Positions 15,846 through 19,922 of a stretch of 19,922 nt of DNA are shown here, piece after piece. The stretch is from NCBI GenBank assembly GCA_964404235.1, contig CAYOJL010000038.1:1-19922 (forward strand), read 5' to 3'. The notes below the pieces were generated by a model. The model was not told where the DNA came from and ran no database searches. It saw only the letters and a list, made by a program, of their open reading frames with translations. The stretch's first letter is position 1. Each line of letters opens with the position of its first letter. The translations under genes and the position numbers were made by a program. Source of the stretch: CACEUX01 sp964404235 (GTDB lineage: Bacteria > Fidelibacterota > Marinisomatia > Marinisomatales > UBA1611).

Positions 15846-18800
15846 CTATTTTAAGAAAAGCATCTTTTTAGTAGCCTTGAATTGAACAGTACTGATCGTA
15901 TAAAAATACATACCTGTTGAAACTTTATGTCCCATATTGTTAGTACCATCCCAAATAATGGCATGATATCCAGGTTGCATATTTTCAGAAGTAAGCGTTC
16001 TGATCTTCTGACCTACCATATTAAAGACAGCAAGCTCGACATATCCACCTTCAGGAAGGTCAAATCTGATCTCCGTAGAAGGATTGAATGGATTTGGAAA
16101 ATTCTGTTGGAGTGCAAATTCATCAGGTATGAGTTTTATATCTGATCTAGATGAACGTATAACGAAATCAATCAATCCGCCATCTAGGCCCGATAGTTTG
16201 ACCTCATTTAATATAACAGAACCAGTTTCATAGTTATGACCATTAAATTCTACAGGAATCGTTAAGTAAGATCTATTATTGCTTTCAATGAAGCCACCTG
16301 AAAGTTCAGCAGCTATGAACTTCACCACGCCTTGTTCCTTTATCCTTGAAGAGGCTAATACATTTTCTTGAAAATTGAATAACCTTGGGGATTGTATTTG
16401 AACAATATCAGAATCATAGTTCAATTCTAATTCAATCCCTCTGATAGGTGAATTATATTCGATCTCAAAAAGCAAGCGAGAATTGTCATGGTCTGAGACC
16501 AGATCAATATATGCTAATTCACTAGGATCAAAATCCATAGTTCGACCTGTAGATCCAAAAATAATATCAACCATCATGATCACATCAGCAATGTTGATCT
16601 CCTCATCCATATTTACATCTACATTTCTGAATTCATCCTCAGTAGGATAATCTTCTTCAAGAATAAAGTCCACAACCGTTAATACATCGTTAATATCAGT
16701 ATCACTATCAAAATCAGCATCTCCAGGTGCATAAGGTACAGTACATGCCACATTAGAGTGTCGCGATTCAAGTTCGCCATAATCATCTGTACTCCAATAA
16801 GCTGATACATTATAACAATATTCAACATAGTTCGGGCTAGCTGAAACAGTCGCAAACGTATCTGTCGTTGAAACAACATAGGTTTCATTCCCTTCTATAT
16901 CAACTTCATATACCCTGTATTCAATTAGATCATCTCTATCCATATCTCTGACAGATGGATTTTGTGGTTCATAGGGAGTACTTAATTGTGTGACCAGATC
17001 TGAATCAACTGACTGAATTTCACTTTCATAATTTGAGGTATTATAATTCGAGATAACACCAGATGTTACGGTTTCGATCTCTGTTACATTACCAGCAGCA
17101 TTCATAGCATATTGAGTTCCAGGTGCTCCTAAGAATGTCGCTAAAATTCCAAAATCACCGGTCAAGCCAGGGTCACCACCCACAATTTCTTCTATTGTTG
17201 CCCATTCAGCACCTGTGGTAACCCAGTTACGGTCATAATATTCAGGAGTTTGTGGCTCTATATCATTGGCTATACCTAAAAACCCACTTCCATTCTCATT
17301 TACAACAATATAGATATCACCACTACTAACCTCAACTCCTGCACCGGTAACATCAAATTGATATTGGACCAATTCAGCAGGCGCAGAAAGATCAACAGAT
17401 GCAACTAGATTTATCGGGTCTCCAATTGGCCCAACCATTGAACCATCTGGATCTAGATATACATCCACATTGGCTGCTACTGCACTTGCTCCACCCTGAA
17501 AGGATAGAACTAACCCGGTTAAAAGAGCAGGATAGTTCGGAGGTGTAAAGCGCACTCCAAATTGACATGGTGCACCACAACCGATCTGAGCCTCAAAAAA
17601 GTCATCATAGTAAGCCATATCATAAAAATCCACACCACCAGGTTGACGCCACTGCAAATATACTTGTTCATCCAATGGGTAGGCATTCAATCCTACTGGA
17701 CTTGGCATATCTGGACTCATCTCAAAATTTTGTATCGTTGGATCAGCTTGAGCTAATACCTCAACTTCAGCAGTAGTGGTATAGAATCCTGATTTACGTA
17801 CTTGCACATTATTCACACCAACATCCAGGTTCCAGAGAGTATATACACCATCTGTACCTGTGGTATCAGAAGCATTGCCTGATGTTACGACCACACTATC
17901 TAATAATGTACCATTTGGGTCTGTGACTGTTCCCGTCACATCTCCAAAAACATATACAGATTGAGCAACGACATTTACTGGGTCACTCTCATAATTATCC
18001 TGACCTTCAGCACCTTCATATACAGCAGTTACACCAAACGTATATTCTATCTCATTATCTAAATTATAGAAGGTATAACCTGTTGTATCAAAAATATCAT
18101 CATTATTCAAAACACCATCTAAATAGACATTATACCCCAAGAAATCATATTCATTTCGACTTTCTCTTCCATCTGAAGTAACAGAAAAGTTATCGACCAA
18201 CCACCAGTTTATATCAAAGGTTGTTGCACCATAACAATGAAACCTCACAAATAGATTTTCTGATAGGCCTGTTATGTCATAGCTATAATTTGTAAATGTA
18301 AACTCTGCCCCTCCATTTGAGAATTCTTCCAATACTGTCCAGTTCACATCATTACCAGTCTTATACTCTGCTGCTAAAAATTCAGCACCCGTTTCTGCCC
18401 AGTTATCAAACTCTAGATCAAATGCTACAGTTGCCTCTGTAAGATTACCTAATGGAATAACAGGAGAATATAAACTTTGATCATAATTAGTTGCTGTCGG
18501 GCTCCAATTAAATCTAAAGGATGGCTCAGGGTTACCTGTAAACTCATCATAATACCAGTTTTCACCACCATCTACTAGCCATAGATCCAATAGACCACCT
18601 TGATCAAATGATTCATAATAAGGTATACCAAGGTTATTCACTTCTGGCGCAGTCCAATAGACGGATACTTCCTCATCCCATACCTCAGCATATACATTGG
18701 TTGGAGGAAGAGGATCAAAAGTGCTTGGAACACCACATACGGTCTCTGTGGGCTCTGATTCACCTTCATCATAAAGCGTGGTAATATAATAACAATATTC

Positions 18801-19631
18801 TTCTCCATTGGTAAGATCACCATGAGTAAAAGAAAGATCAGTTGTACAGGTCAATATTGTGTTATCAGCAGCATCATAGACACGGTAGCAACTAAAAGTA
18901 CCACACTCTTCAGGGATGTCTCTTGTCAAATTATCTGGAATAGTATAGCGAATTGGATCCATAGCTGCTGATGTATAGGCATCAATAGCATCCTGTGTAA
19001 AACCCAGATCTGCCATTTTATTGATCTCAGCAGGCCATACTGTTCTAATTGAATTATTGGCATGACCATTATTGGTTCTGCCACCTGTTATACCTATTGA
19101 GATCTCATAGTTACCTGTCGCACCACCGAATCCATCTACAACAACATAATATTGGCCGGGTTGAAGGGTAACAGCCCATAATCCACTAGGCGGATAGGGA
19201 GCAACATAATCAGGACAGTTGGTCCAATCATCATCATTATAATTGCCTGTTGATACAGGAGTGATACACTCTTGGTCATTTGTGAATATTTCTAATTTTG
19301 TATCATAATCAGTTACATTTGAGCATAATGTAAAATCATATGTAGTTGCTTCACTTACATTAAGGGTATAGGCCACATCCTCTCCCTGTGAACCAGCAAC
19401 TGGCCAGTCATCACCCATTCCTGAATTATTACCTTGGTCAGAAAAAGGCATCTCATTGACCGCATAATCACCACAACCAATGTTGCCTACTGGTTCTCCC
19501 CAAGATACAATGTTCTCTTCATTGCCACCAAAAACATTTATACTAGCTGGTGGACATAATTCTTCATCCTGTGAAAAAAGAAAATGATTTAATGAAAAAA
19601 GGAGTGTTATAAATGTTAGCCTTATTTTCAC
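15846..19631 (-). CDS. Large multidomain secreted protein with type IX sorting domain
   Basis: This looks like a cell-surface or secreted modular protein; substrate and role are unknown. It has 1261 residues: a signal peptide (about 1-20, ending LFSQ), a pre-peptidase-like beta domain (about 85-182), fibronectin type III-like segments (about 308-335 and 490-555), a MAM/jelly-roll-like region (about 338-485) and a carboxypeptidase-regulatory-like fold (561-627). A further beta region (640-850) precedes a dockerin-like pair of calcium loops (DADFDSDTDINDVL and DVNMDEEINIADVI, 971-1026). A cohesin-like domain (about 1038-1150) and a type A sorting domain follow (NFPNPFNPST at 1177-1186; GMYFYTI; terminal KKMLFLK). 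The GTG start is supported by GGGAG 7 nt upstream. No catalytic motif was recognised, so adhesion or scaffolding is likelier than enzymatic activity. The upstream gene appears to encode an outer-membrane barrel. Confidence 0.88.
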   Translation of the reverse strand: MKIRLTFITLLFSLNHFLFSQDEELCPPASINVFGGNEENIVSWGEPVGNIGCGDYAVNEMPFSDQGNNSGMGDDWPVAGSQGEDVAYTLNVSEATTYDFTLCSNVTDYDTKLEIFTNDQECITPVSTGNYNDDDWTNCPDYVAPYPPSGLWAVTLQPGQYYVVVDGFGGATGNYEISIGITGGRTNNGHANNSIRTVWPAEINKMADLGFTQDAIDAYTSAAMDPIRYTIPDNLTRDIPEECGTFSCYRVYDAADNTILTCTTDLSFTHGDLTNGEEYCYYITTLYDEGESEPTETVCGVPSTFDPLPPTNVYAEVWDEEVSVYWTAPEVNNLGIPYYESFDQGGLLDLWLVDGGENWYYDEFTGNPEPSFRFNWSPTATNYDQSLYSPVIPLGNLTEATVAFDLEFDNWAETGAEFLAAEYKTGNDVNWTVLEEFSNGGAEFTFTNYSYDITGLSENLFVRFHCYGATTFDINWWLVDNFSVTSDGRESRNEYDFLGYNVYLDGVLNNDDIFDTTGYTFYNLDNEIEYTFGVTAVYEGAEGQDNYESDPVNVVAQSVYVFGDVTGTVTDPNGTLLDSVVVTSGNASDTTGTDGVYTLWNLDVGVNNVQVRKSGFYTTTAEVEVLAQADPTIQNFEMSPDMPSPVGLNAYPLDEQVYLQWRQPGGVDFYDMAYYDDFFEAQIGCGAPCQFGVRFTPPNYPALLTGLVLSFQGGASAVAANVDVYLDPDGSMVGPIGDPINLVASVDLSAPAELVQYQFDVTGAGVEVSSGDIYIVVNENGSGFLGIANDIEPQTPEYYDRNWVTTGAEWATIEEIVGGDPGLTGDFGILATFLGAPGTQYAMNAAGNVTEIETVTSGVISNYNTSNYESEIQSVDSDLVTQLSTPYEPQNPSVRDMDRDDLIEYRVYEVDIEGNETYVVSTTDTFATVSASPNYVEYCYNVSAYWSTDDYGELESRHSNVACTVPYAPGDADFDSDTDINDVLTVVDFILEEDYPTEDEFRNVDVNMDEEINIADVIMMVDIIFGSTGRTMDFDPSELAYIDLVSDHDNSRLLFEIEYNSPIRGIELELNYDSDIVQIQSPRLFNFQENVLASSRIKEQGVVKFIAAELSGGFIESNNRSYLTIPVEFNGHNYETGSVILNEVKLSGLDGGLIDFVIRSSRSDIKLIPDEFALQQNFPNPFNPSTEIRFDLPEGGYVELAVFNMVGQKIRTLTSENMQPGYHAIIWDGTNNMGHKVSTGMYFYTISTVQFKATKKMLFLK

Positions 19632-19638
19632 GGTATCT

Positions 19639-19643
19639 CTCCC
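19639..19643 (-). promoter_or_regulatory. Ribosome binding site deciding the GTG start
   Basis: The minus strand reads GGGAG 7 nt before GTG at 19631. No ATG is close by, and the frame from this GTG begins with a clear signal peptide, so the GTG start is favoured. Confidence 0.7.
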
Positions 19644-19740
19644 GTTATATATTGATTAAGAAATTGTATACTGGCTCAAACTATAATAAGCCTTTCCCTA
19701 TTTGAATTTAGGTACTCTCTCGAGTAATTCAATCAATTTT

Positions 19741-19922
19741 CTAAATGCTCCTTTGAAAACTGAATAACCAATTTTTAAAATTAGTATCTGAGATATCACC
19801 ATTAAAAATATAGATTGGAAAATCTAGCCTAAGATATAGATCTTTTTCAAACATACTCGTATGCAGACGCAGGCCGAATCCTGCATCCGCCAGGGTTCTT
19901 TTTGTAAAATAATTATTTAATT
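19741..19922 (-). CDS. C-terminal end of a probable outer-membrane beta-barrel protein (partial)
   Basis: An open frame enters at the right edge and ends at TAG (19741..19743), giving 59 residues. It reads like amphipathic beta strands with alternating polar and hydrophobic residues: ADAGFGLRLHT, KDLYLRLDFPIYIF and the last strand NWLFSFQRSI. The strand-turn pattern and a terminal strand ending near the C-terminus are typical of outer-membrane barrels, such as Omp85 or surface-antigen proteins, but the fragment is too short for a family assignment. It lies 109 nt upstream of the large secreted protein gene on the same strand. The gap shows no terminator, so the two may share a transcript. Confidence 0.6.
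   Translation of the reverse strand, partial: LNNYFTKRTLADAGFGLRLHTSMFEKDLYLRLDFPIYIFNGDISDTNFKNWLFSFQRSI

Noticed and set aside
19862..19887. A 10-bp hairpin (minus strand CGGATGCAGG / CCTGCGTCTG, loop ATTCGG) resembling a structured RNA or terminator
   Set aside because: It lies inside an open frame encoding a plausible beta-strand sequence and is not followed by a U-tract, so a coding explanation is simpler.

Overview
The window is a block of an AT-rich bacterial genome in which every gene I can support lies on the minus strand. The 1261-residue surface protein (15846..19631) ends in a type IX secretion (Por) sorting domain with the hallmark motif NFPNPFNPST, which points to the Fibrobacteres-Chlorobi-Bacteroidetes side of the tree. 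The combination of that tail style, dockerin and cohesin-like modules, low GC and compact operons is what I would expect from Candidatus Marinimicrobia (SAR406) or a close relative. That placement is an inference, not a proof.

Reading in the direction of transcription (high to low coordinates): 19741..19922 holds the last 59 codons of a probable outer-membrane beta-barrel protein. It is followed by the large secreted protein (15846..19631), a strong terminator (15792..15826), a periplasmic HtrA/DegP-type protease (14350..15732) and another terminator (about 14299..14334).

Next is a tight housekeeping operon: ileS, a DksA/TraR-like zinc-finger gene, lspA, an RluD-type pseudouridine synthase, a XerC/D-type recombinase and pckA. 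Gaps are 15 nt or less, or the genes overlap. The ileS product carries a swapped class I signature (GVHH in place of HVGH) and belongs to an unusual IleRS class.

Between pckA and metH lies the most notable element: a SAM-II-type riboswitch aptamer (6337..6387), then a GC-rich hairpin with a U-tract (6297..6322) that abuts the metH ATG. The 3' part of the aptamer can also pair with the loop of that hairpin. This suggests a transcriptional switch, where SAM-II elements are usually regarded as translational.

Downstream sits a nearly complete activated-methyl cycle: metH (B12-dependent methionine synthase), a divergent methylenetetrahydrofolate reductase (4-nt overlap with metH), metK (SAM synthetase) and the first 181 codons of ahcY (S-adenosylhomocysteinase), which runs off the left edge. 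Together they make methyl-THF, methylate homocysteine, activate methionine to SAM and recycle SAH, with SAM plausibly repressing the set through the leader. No tRNA, rRNA, CRISPR array, insertion sequence or gene-free stretch longer than 300 bases was seen.
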